A DNA stretch of 39,143 bases from Paenibacillus validus NBRC 15382 (lineage in GTDB: Bacteria; Bacillota; Bacilli; Paenibacillales; NBRC-103111), in contig NZ_BIMH01000043.1 of NCBI RefSeq assembly GCF_004000985.1, positions 1 through 39,143 of the forward strand, written 5' to 3'. Each line of letters begins with the position of its first letter. The first letter of the stretch is position 1. Below, one piece after another: positions 8,328 to 16,114 of the stretch. Made by a program: the position numbers and the translations under genes. Under the pieces are notes generated by a model, which was not told where the DNA came from, made no database searches, and saw only the letters and a program-made list of their open reading frames with translations.

Positions 8328-8756
8328 AAGATAGTGAAAGGAACGGATGTGATAGAACGGACGATCGAAATGCTTCAGCGGGAAATTCCGTTCCGTTATC
8401 AACGTGTAGATAAAACCAGCCATGAGCAAGCTAAACAGTTGTACCGACAAGCGGACATTATTGTCGATCAAATTATAACCGGCTCTTATGGCTTGCTTTG
8501 TGTAGAATCGATGGCTTTCGGAAAGCCCGTCATCGCCTATGTGCGGGATGATCTGATGAGCCGGTATCCGACTCAACCCCCGATCTGCAATGCCAGTCCG
8601 GATACGTTCTATGACGTGCTGAAATCTTTATTATTATCGCCGGAGACACGGTTTCAGAAGGGGGTAGAGTCGAGGAAATTCACAGAAGATTATCACGACA
8701 GCATGAAAGTCGGGGGCAGGTTATTAGAGATATACGGGCAGTTAACGAGCGGGTAA
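8328..8756 (+). pseudogene. C-terminal remnant of a GT4-type glycosyltransferase
   Basis: About 142 residues match the C-terminal Rossmann half of GT-B glycosyltransferases: IVKGTDVIERTIEML, then YRQADIIVDQIITGSYGLLCVESMAFGKPVIAYVRDD, then PDTFYDVLKSLL and a final helix. The GSYGLLCVESMAFGKP stretch is the nucleotide-sugar binding E-x7-E region. The whole N-terminal half, normally about 220 residues, is absent. Recognisable homology begins abruptly at 8328, and upstream the same frame runs antisense through the DUF4855 gene without a ribosome site. It is therefore a deletion or rearrangement relic. Confidence 0.8.
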
Positions 8757-8885
8757 AAGGGGTTTTCTTGGAAGCCATTCCACAATAGTTATTTAATCAA
8801 ACGCTTCCTTGCATAATTGCTTGGTTTTCGGGAAATTATAATCTTGTTCATCCAAAAACAACGATCTAGGAGGCTAACGTTTAAG

Positions 8886-9329
8886 ATGCAGCTAATCCCT
8901 TATGAACCATTCCGGCATCTCGAAAACATGAGACGGGAGCTTGACCGTTTCTTCACAGGAGACTTGTCGACTTTTAAAACAGGATTCGGTCAAAATCTCG
9001 GCAGTTTAAGGGTTGATGTCCATGAAACCGAAAATGAAGTCGTGGCTACTTGCGATATACCGGGATTAGAAAAGAAAGAAGATGTGAATATCGATATTGA
9101 CAACAACATCCTTACCATTACCGGGTCCATCAACAGAGCAAACGAAGTCAAAGAAGAAAATTTGCACAGGCAGGAGCGTTTTGTCGGCCGTTTTCAACGC
9201 TCCATCAGCTTGCCTTCAAGCGTATCTTCAGAAGGCGTTACAGCGACTTATAAGAATGGTGTACTTGAAATTCGTATGCCTAAAACCAAACCCGATACGA
9301 AGAAAAAAATTGATGTTAACTTTCATTAA
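8886..9329 (+). CDS. Hsp20/alpha-crystallin small heat shock protein
   Basis: A 147-residue small heat shock protein. The N-terminal LIPYEPFRHLENMRRELDRFF is typical of Bacillus-type Hsp20. The alpha-crystallin domain runs from about residue 40 to 135 (VDVHETENEVVATCDIPGL, then NILTITGS, then A-x-x-x-NGVLEIRMPK). It acts as an ATP-independent holdase in the cytosol. ATG 8886 is used; aggagg at 8868-8873 is 12 bases away, slightly long. It is monocistronic, with its own terminator, between the glycan cluster and the des operon. Confidence 0.93.
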   Translation: MQLIPYEPFRHLENMRRELDRFFTGDLSTFKTGFGQNLGSLRVDVHETENEVVATCDIPGLEKKEDVNIDIDNNILTITGSINRANEVKEENLHRQERFVGRFQRSISLPSSVSSEGVTATYKNGVLEIRMPKTKPDTKKKIDVNFH

Positions 9330-9386
9330 CCGGGCCGATTTTGTTCCAGGCAGCAAATGAGCATCGCTTAATCCAGAGAACATCAT

Positions 9387-9418
9387 GACCAGTCAGGATT
9401 TTGTTGATTGGTCTTTTT
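9387..9418 (+). terminator. Terminator of the hsp20 gene
   Basis: gaccagtca (9387-9395) pairs with tgattggtc (9405-9413, one G-U), followed by five T. Confidence 0.85.
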
Positions 9419-9490
9419 GCGTGCATGTCGAAAGGGTGGCACGATCACAATGGCTGCTAGCGAGAATACGAACCGCAAACCTCCTCCTAT

Positions 9491-9504
9491 ATGACAAATG
9501 TCAT
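9491..9504 (+). promoter_or_regulatory. DesR-like palindromic operator upstream of des
   Basis: atgac-aaat-gtcat is a perfect inverted repeat with a 4-base spacer, centred about 55 bases before the des -10 box. Further ttgac (9514-9518) and atgac (9523-9527) half-sites lie between it and the promoter. The arrangement fits activation by phosphorylated DesR, whose gene is downstream; DesR binding itself is inferred. Confidence 0.55.
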
Positions 9505-9527
9505 ACCTTCTACTTGACGTTTATGAC

Positions 9528-9556
9528 TACAGCGAACGGGCTGCATTTTCTATAAT
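9528..9556 (+). promoter_or_regulatory. des promoter with poor -35
   Basis: A perfect -10 box tataat lies at 9551-9556. The matching -35 position (9528-9533, tacagc) is far from consensus, as expected for an activator-dependent promoter. The des ATG is 70 bases on. Confidence 0.55.
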
Positions 9557-9625
9557 TGAAGATAGAAAACTGCGTCCGGTGTTCAACAACGTTCCCCGCG
9601 CGTCATATCGAGGAGGAAGCCCGCA

Positions 9626-10681
9626 ATGCACCAAGCTAGCATAGCCCATCTGAAAAAGAACGTCGCTCCTTATGAGAAAACCGATACGAAAGCGAGTATC
9701 CGGCAGCTTGTCAACACCCTGGTTCCACTTGTGCTGCTCTGGTACGGCGCGTATCTTAGCCTGTCCGTTTCGTATTGGTTAACGCTGCCGATCGCGATCG
9801 TTGCGGCCGGGTTTGTGGTTCGGACGTTCATCATCTTTCACGACTGCTGTCATCAATCGTTCTTCAAGAACCGCCTGGCTAACGATATACTCGGCACCAT
9901 TACGGGTGTCCTTACGCTTTGTCCGTATGAACAGTGGAAAAATGCTCATGCCATCCACCACGCGACGAGCAGCAACCTCGATAAACGGGGGATCGGCGAT
10001 ATATGGATTTTGACCGTGGACGAATATGCGGCTTCTTCATTGTGGCGGCGAATCGCTTACCGGATTTATCGGAATCCGCTCGTCATGTTCGGACTCGGAC
10101 CGAGCTTTGTTTTTCTGCTGCAGTACCGGTTTAACCGCAAGGGAGCGAGACGCAGGGAGCGCATGGGCAATTATTTGACGAATGTACTCCTGGTCGCTTT
10201 GTATGCGCTGTTGATCTGGGCCGTCGGCTGGCAAGCATTCGTCATGGTTCAAGGGCCGATTTTCTTCGTATCCGGCTTGTTGGGCATCTGGCTGTTCTAT
10301 GTCCAGCATCAGTTCGAGGATTCCTACTTTGAGAACGAAGAAGAATGGAGCTATGTGAAAGCCGCGGTGGAGGGGAGCTCTTATTACAAGCTTCCCACGG
10401 TTTTGCAATGGATCACGGGCAACATCGGATTTCATCACGTTCATCATTTAAGTCCGAAAGTACCGAACTATAACCTGGAGAAGGCGCATGAGGCTACGCC
10501 GCCCCTTCAAATGGCGACGACCATTACGCTCCGCACCAGCCTGAAGTCGCTTCGTTTCCATCTATGGGATGAGCGTAACAAAACGTTTGTCGGTTTCAGA
10601 GACATCAAACGGGTGCTCGGCAAGACCGATCCTGCAGTCCATTCCATAAAAAAACATAGCCCGAGTCTGCAAGGAAAGTAA
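9626..10681 (+). CDS. des: Membrane acyl-lipid desaturase (delta-5 type)
   Basis: A 351-residue integral membrane di-iron desaturase, almost the length of Bacillus subtilis Des. The three histidine boxes are FHDCCHQ (HxxxH), NAHAIHH (HxxHH) and GFHHVHH (HxxHH), with hydrophobic helices around residues 30-70 and 180-225. The family introduces a cis double bond into acyl chains of existing membrane lipids to keep the membrane fluid in the cold. aggagg (9611-9616) is 9 bases before the ATG. The gene is followed directly by its own regulator pair desK-desR, which together with the upstream palindrome implies cold induction. Confidence 0.95.
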   Translation: MHQASIAHLKKNVAPYEKTDTKASIRQLVNTLVPLVLLWYGAYLSLSVSYWLTLPIAIVAAGFVVRTFIIFHDCCHQSFFKNRLANDILGTITGVLTLCPYEQWKNAHAIHHATSSNLDKRGIGDIWILTVDEYAASSLWRRIAYRIYRNPLVMFGLGPSFVFLLQYRFNRKGARRRERMGNYLTNVLLVALYALLIWAVGWQAFVMVQGPIFFVSGLLGIWLFYVQHQFEDSYFENEEEWSYVKAAVEGSSYYKLPTVLQWITGNIGFHHVHHLSPKVPNYNLEKAHEATPPLQMATTITLRTSLKSLRFHLWDERNKTFVGFRDIKRVLGKTDPAVHSIKKHSPSLQGK

Positions 10682-10748
10682 CTCTGCGCCAAACCTTTAT
10701 GTTATGATACAAGTAACTTTATCGGCAAAGAACAAAGGATGGGCGACC

Positions 10749-11885
10749 ATGCAGAAGTGGTATCAAATTTTTCACAAAAATACGGGTCTTAGTCCTTATG
10801 TGTGGGTCGTCTTTTACATCCTTCCGTTTTATTTCATATTCCGGTCATCCTCTACGTACGAAGTGGTGATCGGCTTCATCATGATTATCGTGTTCTTTGT
10901 TTGCTACGTGCTGTCCTTTGTTTCCAAAGGCTGGCTGGTGTACTTTTGGACAAGCGTGCAAATATTGATTTCCATCACGATGACCTTGCAGTTCGGCTAT
11001 GTGTATTTCTCCCTCTTTTTGGCTTTTTTTATCGGCAATATACAAAATCGGATCGGATTTATTACGTTGTACTCCATTCATCTGGTTAGCACGCTGGCGA
11101 CTATCAACTATGGGTTCGTATCGAAAAATCCTGTATTTATTACCCAGCTCCCGTTCGTCCTGCTCAGTCTGATTGCCGTGATCCTACTTCCCGTCACCAC
11201 CTACGACCGGAACAAAAGGGATCAATTACAGGGACAGCTGGAGAATGCGAATAAGAAAATTTCCGAGCTGGTCAAGCTGGAAGAACGCCAACGCATCGCC
11301 CGCGATCTGCACGATACGTTAGGGCAGAAGCTCTCCTTAATTGGCTTAAAGAGCGATTTGGCGGGTAAATTAATAAATAAGAACCCGAACCAGGCCCAGA
11401 TCGAAATCCAGGAAATCCGGCAGACGGCCAGAACCGCGTTGAAGGAAGTCCGGGAGATGGTTACCCAAATGCGCGGTACGAAGCTGGAGGATGAGATGTT
11501 TCGAATTGAGCAGATCTGTAGAGCCGCTCAAATCGAATTCGTTTTGGAAGGGGACCCTAAGCTGACCGACACCTCCTTGATGACCGAGAATGTGCTCAGC
11601 ATGTGCCTGAAGGAAGCTGTCACCAACGTGGTGAAGCACAGCGGCGCATCGATGTGCTCGATTGCCATCGAACCATCGCGAACCGAGTTGGTTATCCGGG
11701 TGAAGGACAATGGGATCGGCATAGCGGATGAATCCTTATGCGTCCGGGGGAACGGACTGCGGGGCATGAAAGAGCGGCTTGAATTTGTGAACGGAAGTTT
11801 GGAAATCAGTTCCGATCATGGAATGTTACTCGTGATGAAAGTGCCGAACGTCTTCAAACCAGCGGAGAAGGAGGCGGGGACATGA
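10749..11885 (+). CDS. desK: Membrane-fluidity sensor histidine kinase DesK
   Basis: A 378-residue kinase with four to five transmembrane segments in residues 15-150, then a HisKA_3 dimerisation helix EERQRIARDLHDTLGQKLSL with the phospho-accepting His at 188, the same number as in B. subtilis DesK. The HATPase domain shows an N box (KEAVTNVVKHS) and G boxes (DNGIGI, GNGLRGMKERL). It senses membrane thickness or order through its helices and phosphorylates DesR. The start at 10749 is preferred over an upstream ATG at 10704 because aaagga precedes it and the first residues then resemble known DesK. Its stop overlaps the desR start by 4 bases (ATGA). Confidence 0.93.
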   Translation: MQKWYQIFHKNTGLSPYVWVVFYILPFYFIFRSSSTYEVVIGFIMIIVFFVCYVLSFVSKGWLVYFWTSVQILISITMTLQFGYVYFSLFLAFFIGNIQNRIGFITLYSIHLVSTLATINYGFVSKNPVFITQLPFVLLSLIAVILLPVTTYDRNKRDQLQGQLENANKKISELVKLEERQRIARDLHDTLGQKLSLIGLKSDLAGKLINKNPNQAQIEIQEIRQTARTALKEVREMVTQMRGTKLEDEMFRIEQICRAAQIEFVLEGDPKLTDTSLMTENVLSMCLKEAVTNVVKHSGASMCSIAIEPSRTELVIRVKDNGIGIADESLCVRGNGLRGMKERLEFVNGSLEISSDHGMLLVMKVPNVFKPAEKEAGT

Positions 11886-12481
11886 TCCGAATTGTGATTG
11901 CCGAGGACCAGCGGATGCTGCTGGGCGCTCTGGCTTCCCTGCTTGATTTGGAAGAGGATATGAAGGTCGTAGGTCGAGCGAGCAACGGCGAGGAGGCCGT
12001 GAAGCTGGTTCACCTGCATAAGCCGGATATTTGCATCATGGACATTGAGATGCCGGGCAAGAGCGGGTTGGACGCGGCCGAGGAATTGAAGGGATCCGGC
12101 TGCAAGGTGATGATTCTCACCACGTTCGCCCGCTCCGGCTACTTCGAGAGGGCCGTCAAGGCAGGCGCCAACGGGTATTTGCTGAAGGACAGCCCCAGCG
12201 AGGAGCTCGCTGACTCGATCCGCAGCATCATGGCCGGCAGGCGCATCTACGCCTCGGAGCTGGTGGATGAGGCTTATAGCGAAGAAAGTCCGTTGACCGA
12301 GCGGGAGAAGGAAGTGCTCGTCCTTATCGCCGACGGCAAGAATACGAAGGAAATCGCCAGCGAGCTGTACATTACAACCGGAACCGTCCGCAATTACATT
12401 TCCACTATTCTGGATAAGCTCGGCGTCAGTAACCGGATCGAAGCGATTATGCGGTTCAAGGAGAAGGGCTGGTTCAAGTAA
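11882..12481 (+). CDS. desR: NarL-type response regulator DesR
   Basis: A 199-residue response regulator, the same length as B. subtilis DesR. The receiver domain has the acidic pair ED (8-9), phospho-acceptor D54 (IMDIEMPG) and a conserved Lys in LLKDSPSEEL. The C-terminal LuxR/NarL helix-turn-helix reads LTEREKEVLVLIADGKNTKEIA...TTGTVRNYISTIL. It is translationally coupled to desK. It should bind the palindrome at 9491 and activate des, so the operon is autoregulated if read-through reaches desKR. Confidence 0.93.
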   Translation: MIRIVIAEDQRMLLGALASLLDLEEDMKVVGRASNGEEAVKLVHLHKPDICIMDIEMPGKSGLDAAEELKGSGCKVMILTTFARSGYFERAVKAGANGYLLKDSPSEELADSIRSIMAGRRIYASELVDEAYSEESPLTEREKEVLVLIADGKNTKEIASELYITTGTVRNYISTILDKLGVSNRIEAIMRFKEKGWFK

Positions 12482-12555
12482 CAGGTTACCAGCCAGAGTC
12501 ACGCCACCTGACGGCAGGATGGAACCGCACCTAGCAGAAATGAAAGCTCATGAAA

Positions 12556-12590
12556 GAGGCCCTACGAGTAGAATCGTGGGGTCTTTGTTT
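12556..12590 (+). terminator. Terminator of the des operon
   Basis: gaggccctacga (12556-12567) pairs with tcgtggggtcttt (12574-12586) using G-U pairs, followed by gttt. Confidence 0.7.
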
Positions 12591-12629
12591 GTGTACGGAG
12601 AACACGAAACGGCCGGGCAAACCGGAAAT

Positions 12630-12659
12630 TTGTTTAGAGTCGCCCGGGCATGGTATTAT
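12630..12659 (+). promoter_or_regulatory. Candidate promoter of the alcohol dehydrogenase gene
   Basis: -35 ttgttt (12630-12635), 18-base spacer, -10 tattat (12654-12659). The ATG is 130 bases downstream. Confidence 0.4.
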
Positions 12660-12789
12660 TACTAAATATGGATGCGCATACAATATACGTTTATACAAGT
12701 GGCGATCCAATTCATGAGTCAAATCCGGCTTGCATCTGCTTTATCCCTGAACGGAACACCCATTCTACAGAACAATAAGGAGGCCCGGC

Positions 12790-13968
12790 ATGACATCGAT
12801 CCATCAATTGCTTATGCCCGGAAAGGTCTTATACGGGCGGGGAGCTTTCACCCAAGTAGGCGAGCAGGCAAGCCTCTTGGGCGTCAAAGCGTTCATTATC
12901 AGCGATCCGATCATGGCAAAGATCGGTAACGTCGATTTATGCATCGAGCATCTGAACCGGTATTCGTTTCCATACGCCACCTATTTGAATGTGGATGCAG
13001 AGCCGACCGATGTTCACGTGCAGGAAGCGCTGGAAATTTGCCGTCAGGAGCAATGCGACGTCATCATCGCTTTAGGCGGAGGAAGCTGTATCGATACTGC
13101 CAAGGCCGTGGCGGTATTCATGACCAACGAAGGCCATCTCAGCAAATACGTCGGCGGCAAAAACCGGTTCCGCACCAAACCGATCCCGCTCATTGCCGTG
13201 CCCACCACGGGGGGGACCGGATCTGAAGTCACCAAAGTCACAGTCATCATCGATACGGCGAACGATGTGAAAATGATGATTTCGGATCCGGCGCTGCTTC
13301 CTGCGATAGCCATTGTCGATCCATTATTATCCGTTTCCTGTCCCCCGGCCGTTACGGCGGCTACCGGAATCGATGCGCTGTGCCATGCTGTGGAAGCTTA
13401 CCTTTCGCGCCGCTCGCAGCCTGTAACGGACCTGTATGCGCTGTCGGCGATAGAACTGATTATGAATCATTTGCATCAAGCTTTCATTCAGGGAGACGAT
13501 GTGGAGGCGAGAGAAAAACTTGCGCTCGGCGCCATGCTGGCGGGAGCCGCTTTCTCGAATGCGTCGGTTACGCTGATCCACGGGATGTCGCGTCCGGTGG
13601 GCGCACTCTTTCATGTGCCGCACGGGTTATCGAATGCAATGCTGCTGCCGGCTGTGTTAGATTATACGAAAAGCAGCGCGGAGGAACGGCTTGCCCATAT
13701 TGCGCAGACCATGAGGCTGGACACGACCGGTACCGCCATCCCGGAGCGCGCGGACATGACGATTGACGCCATCAAAAAATTGTGCCGTTCTCTGCGCATA
13801 CCGAATATAAACCAGTGGGGGATCGAACGGGACAAATGGGCGAACGCTGTCCATAAAATGGCGTTCGATGCTCTCGACAGCGGCAGTCCCGCGAATAATC
13901 TGAAGATTCCGACCCACGAGGAGATCGTCCAGCTGTATAACACGGCTTACGACTACAAGTTTTGTTAG
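12790..13968 (+). CDS. Iron-containing alcohol dehydrogenase family protein
   Basis: A 392-residue group III dehydrogenase. The NAD(P)-binding motif GGGS is at residues 97-100 (ALGGGSCIDTAKA), TTGGTGSEVT follows at 139-148, and the four metal ligands are D195, H199, H264 and H278 (DALCHAVEAY, IHGMSRPVG, VPHG). It should interconvert an alcohol and an aldehyde or ketone in the cytosol; the substrate is unknown. aaggagg (12777-12783) precedes the ATG. It stands alone, with the broken aromatic-acid genes downstream. Confidence 0.93.
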   Translation: MTSIHQLLMPGKVLYGRGAFTQVGEQASLLGVKAFIISDPIMAKIGNVDLCIEHLNRYSFPYATYLNVDAEPTDVHVQEALEICRQEQCDVIIALGGGSCIDTAKAVAVFMTNEGHLSKYVGGKNRFRTKPIPLIAVPTTGGTGSEVTKVTVIIDTANDVKMMISDPALLPAIAIVDPLLSVSCPPAVTAATGIDALCHAVEAYLSRRSQPVTDLYALSAIELIMNHLHQAFIQGDDVEAREKLALGAMLAGAAFSNASVTLIHGMSRPVGALFHVPHGLSNAMLLPAVLDYTKSSAEERLAHIAQTMRLDTTGTAIPERADMTIDAIKKLCRSLRIPNINQWGIERDKWANAVHKMAFDALDSGSPANNLKIPTHEEIVQLYNTAYDYKFC

Positions 13969-13982
13969 CTTTCTTTTTTATC

Positions 13983-14011
13983 TTGAAATTAACTCCGTTG
14001 TATGTTAAATT
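13983..14011 (+). promoter_or_regulatory. Candidate promoter of a short leader or sRNA
   Basis: ttgaaa (13983-13988), a 17-base spacer and taaatt (14006-14011). A transcript from here would reach a very strong terminator at 14124-14171 after about 150 bases. Confidence 0.25.
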
Positions 14012-14123
14012 AAGAAAAGACAACGTATTCTTTATTTAGAAAGCGGTTTCATATATACGAAATGTTAATTCATATTCGGCTCTTTATCTGCTTTAGTAGC
14101 TTCAACTACTAACTCTCGCAGAC

Positions 14124-14171
14124 AAAAAACAGCCTTTAAGAATCGAAAGATTCTTAAAGGCTGTTTTTTTA
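14124..14171 (+). terminator. Very strong intrinsic terminator
   Basis: aacagcctttaagaatc and gattcttaaaggctgtt form a perfect 17-bp stem closed by a GAAA tetraloop, with seven or more T after it and matching A before it, so it could work on both strands. It ends only about 10 bases before the ribosome site of the UbiD fragment. Confidence 0.92.
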
Positions 14172-14191
14172 TAAAAAAAGGAGTGAAAAAG

Positions 14192-14416
14192 ATGTCAGTG
14201 AAACAGGATTTGCGTACTCACATAAAACTTTTAGATTCCAAAGAGAAGCTGCACCGTATCACAAAATCTGTCAATAAGGATACGGAATTGATGCCGCTAG
14301 TAAGATGGCAATTTCGGGGGTTGGAAGAAGAGCAGCGGCGCGGATTTTTATTCGAAAATGTGACGGATAGCCGTGGCCGTACTTTTTCCGGTTCGGTGGC
14401 GGTCGGTATTTATGCA
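14192..14416 (+). pseudogene. N-terminal fragment of a UbiD-family decarboxylase
   Basis: About 75 residues match the start of UbiD-type prenyl-FMN decarboxylases: DLRTHIKLLDSKEKLHRITKSV, then RGFLFENV and SVAVGIYA. UbiD proteins are normally 450-500 residues; the rest is missing, and after about 14416 the frame runs antisense through a different gene fragment to a stop at 14521. aaaagga before ATG 14192 is intact. The nearby ubiX makes the prenyl-FMN cofactor that UbiD needs, which supports the assignment. Confidence 0.7.
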
Positions 14417-14428
14417 AGGTCGGATTTC

Positions 14429-14533
14429 CACGGAATACATCGAGCCATCGATAATATCCATCCAAATGATTTGTTCATTGGTCGGATTATGATGAGAATG
14501 CCAAGTCCAATTCGGGGTTAATATCAAATCTCC
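14429..14533 (-). pseudogene. Gentisate 1,2-dioxygenase-like cupin fragment
   Basis: On the minus strand the frame reads GDLILTPNWTWHSHHNPTNE then QIIWMDIIDG, the second cupin signature of gentisate and related ring-cleaving dioxygenases (GD-x-LTP-x-W-x-WH-x-H...W-x-D-x-x-D). Only about 35 residues survive. It lies antisense to, and directly after, the UbiD fragment. Confidence 0.6.
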
Positions 14534-14581
14534 CGACAAGACCTGGCTGAGTCCAGGCAATGGTCCAGTTGCCGAATCCGA

Positions 14582-14749
14582 TCTGCTCCGTTCCATATCA
14601 TCGGGCTGCCTTTTGTTTTAAGTGTAAAAAAGCGGAACTTGAATACAAAATTGATTTTGGCAACCGGAGCCCTAAGTGCATTGTTTGGTTTTTATTACAT
14701 GTATCATTTAGGAATCAATGAAGGACTTTTCAAACTCTGGTTTTCATAA
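14582..14749 (+). pseudogene. Unidentified membrane-protein fragment
   Basis: A 55-residue open stretch without a start codon or ribosome site reads LPFVLSVKKRNLNTKLILATG then ALSALFGFYYMYHLGI and ends at TAA 14749. It has one clear hydrophobic helix and looks like the C-terminal end of a transporter. Family unknown. Confidence 0.35.
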
Positions 14750-14879
14750 TTTGGTCAGACCTTTATCAATAACCCGGATAATGTTACATCCCCCCTATTC
14801 ATACCTATGAAAATGCTTGCTTAGATGTGTTATATGTAACTACTGGTCTTATAAAGACATTGAAACGAGGGGACAGAAG

Positions 14880-15455
14880 ATGAGGGTGATTGTAGGTATT
14901 TCGGGAGCGACCGGAGCAATATTCGGGATTCGCCTGTTAGAAGTTCTTCAGCAATTGGGAGTGGAAACGCATCTGGTGATGTCCAAATGGGCGGAAACGA
15001 CTATCAAGCTGGAAACGGGCTATACGGTGCAGCAAGTCAAAAGTATGGCGGCTGTCGTACACGATCCGATGAACCAGGCTGCATCCATATCTAGCGGCTC
15101 GTTTCGCGTCGACGGTATGATCATTGCCCCCTGCAGCATGAAAACATTGGCGTCTATCCGTGTCGGTTTCGCCGAGGGACTTCTCGGCAGAGCAGCTGAC
15201 GTCATATTAAAAGAACGCAAAAAACTTGTGTTACTCGTTCGCGAAACTCCGCTAAGCGACATACATCTGGAAAATATGCTGGCACTTTCGCGGATGGGCG
15301 CGGTTATCCTGCCGCCGATGCCCGCATTTTACAACAAACCGACGACATTAGATGACATGGTAAACCATATTGTGGCGCGGACATTGGACCAATTCGGCAT
15401 CGATAATACGCTAACCAAACGTTGGCAGGACCCGGTAGAACGAAAACAGCCGTAA
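14880..15455 (+). CDS. ubiX: UbiX-family flavin prenyltransferase
   Basis: A 191-residue protein with the UbiX/Pad1 signature: VIVGISGATGAIFGIRLLEVL at the N-terminus, a central DGMIIAPCSMKTLASIRVGF, and LVLLVRETPLSDIHLENM. It attaches a dimethylallyl group to FMN to make prenylated FMN for UbiD decarboxylases. The start at 14880 gives the family N-terminus and has cgagggg upstream. The adjacent UbiD is only a stump, so either another UbiD in the genome uses the cofactor or the gene is on its way to decay; the sequence itself is intact. Confidence 0.93.
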   Translation: MRVIVGISGATGAIFGIRLLEVLQQLGVETHLVMSKWAETTIKLETGYTVQQVKSMAAVVHDPMNQAASISSGSFRVDGMIIAPCSMKTLASIRVGFAEGLLGRAADVILKERKKLVLLVRETPLSDIHLENMLALSRMGAVILPPMPAFYNKPTTLDDMVNHIVARTLDQFGIDNTLTKRWQDPVERKQP

Positions 15456-15500
15456 TAAAGGGATAGGAAATGAATGTGTAATGAAGAGGAGGAACTTGAA

Positions 15501-15803
15501 GTGGAGGTCAAGGTTTTTATCGAATACAAAATCGTTTCAGAGAAAAGAGATACTTTTATGCAACTTCTGCCCGATTTGAAACGAAATACAGACGAGCATG
15601 GTGGACGGGAATACAAAATCTATGAGGGGACGGACCAGCCTAATCTGATCGTGGAGGAATTCCTCATCGCGGACATTGGACGCTATCAAATGATAAAAAC
15701 AGAGCGCTTGAATCCCGATTCCCCATTCTGGAACAAACATCATGAACATATCGTAGGAGGGGCAAACAAGCTGCATATCTGGGCCTTCAAGACATTGAAA
15801 TAG
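15501..15803 (+). CDS. Small dimeric alpha/beta-barrel-like protein (ABM/NIPSNAP type)
   Basis: A roughly 100-residue protein with alternating strands and helices (VKVFIEYKIV, RDTFMQLLPDLK, YKIYEGTDQPNLIVEEFLI, FWNKHHEHIVGGANKLHIWAFK), resembling antibiotic-biosynthesis-monooxygenase or NIPSNAP-like ferredoxin folds. GTG 15501 is chosen because gaggagg lies at 15486-15492; an ATG at 15474 would leave the ribosome site inside the gene. It follows ubiX by 45 bases and is probably co-transcribed. It is not the usual third subunit (BsdD) of phenolic acid decarboxylase operons. Function unknown. Confidence 0.6.
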   Translation: MEVKVFIEYKIVSEKRDTFMQLLPDLKRNTDEHGGREYKIYEGTDQPNLIVEEFLIADIGRYQMIKTERLNPDSPFWNKHHEHIVGGANKLHIWAFKTLK

Positions 15804-16114
15804 CTAACCGTACAGAACAATACCGAATGAAAAAAAGCCCTAACATTACATATAGGAGGTGCCGCGGCACCTCTTTTTGCGTCTGGACAGTATCGTATAA
15901 CAGGAGTCACAGGAAAATAAAGGGATTTACTTTTCCGATTCGAGCGAAAATTACAAAATACACTAAAAAAACCATGAGAAACGTTAATTGCCCCATGTTC
16001 ATGGAACAGGCCGGCACAGGTAAAATTGAAGTGTAAAGAGGACAACGAGAGAAAGCCCCAAGCGGACATTTCTCAATATGTCTTTCAATATCTCAGAAGA
16101 AAAGAGGAGAAAAA
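15804..16114. other. Intergenic region before the first hydrolase cassette
   Basis: Apart from the terminator at 15856-15878, nothing convincing is seen. No promoter with a good -10/-35 pair could be assigned to the hydrolase gene. Confidence 0.5.
15856..15878 (+). terminator. Terminator after the ubiX unit
   Basis: gaggtgcc (15856-15863) pairs with ggcacctc (15866-15873), followed by five T. The loop is only two bases if fully paired. Confidence 0.7.

Larger units (their letters stand above)
12482..12789. other. Intergenic region after desR
   Basis: The 308-base gap holds the desR terminator and a candidate promoter for the alcohol dehydrogenase, both listed separately. No further gene is seen. 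Confidence 0.6.

Noticed and set aside
11816..12502. A 228-residue frame antisense to desR
   Set aside because: It is the mirror of a strongly supported response regulator and has no recognisable domain.
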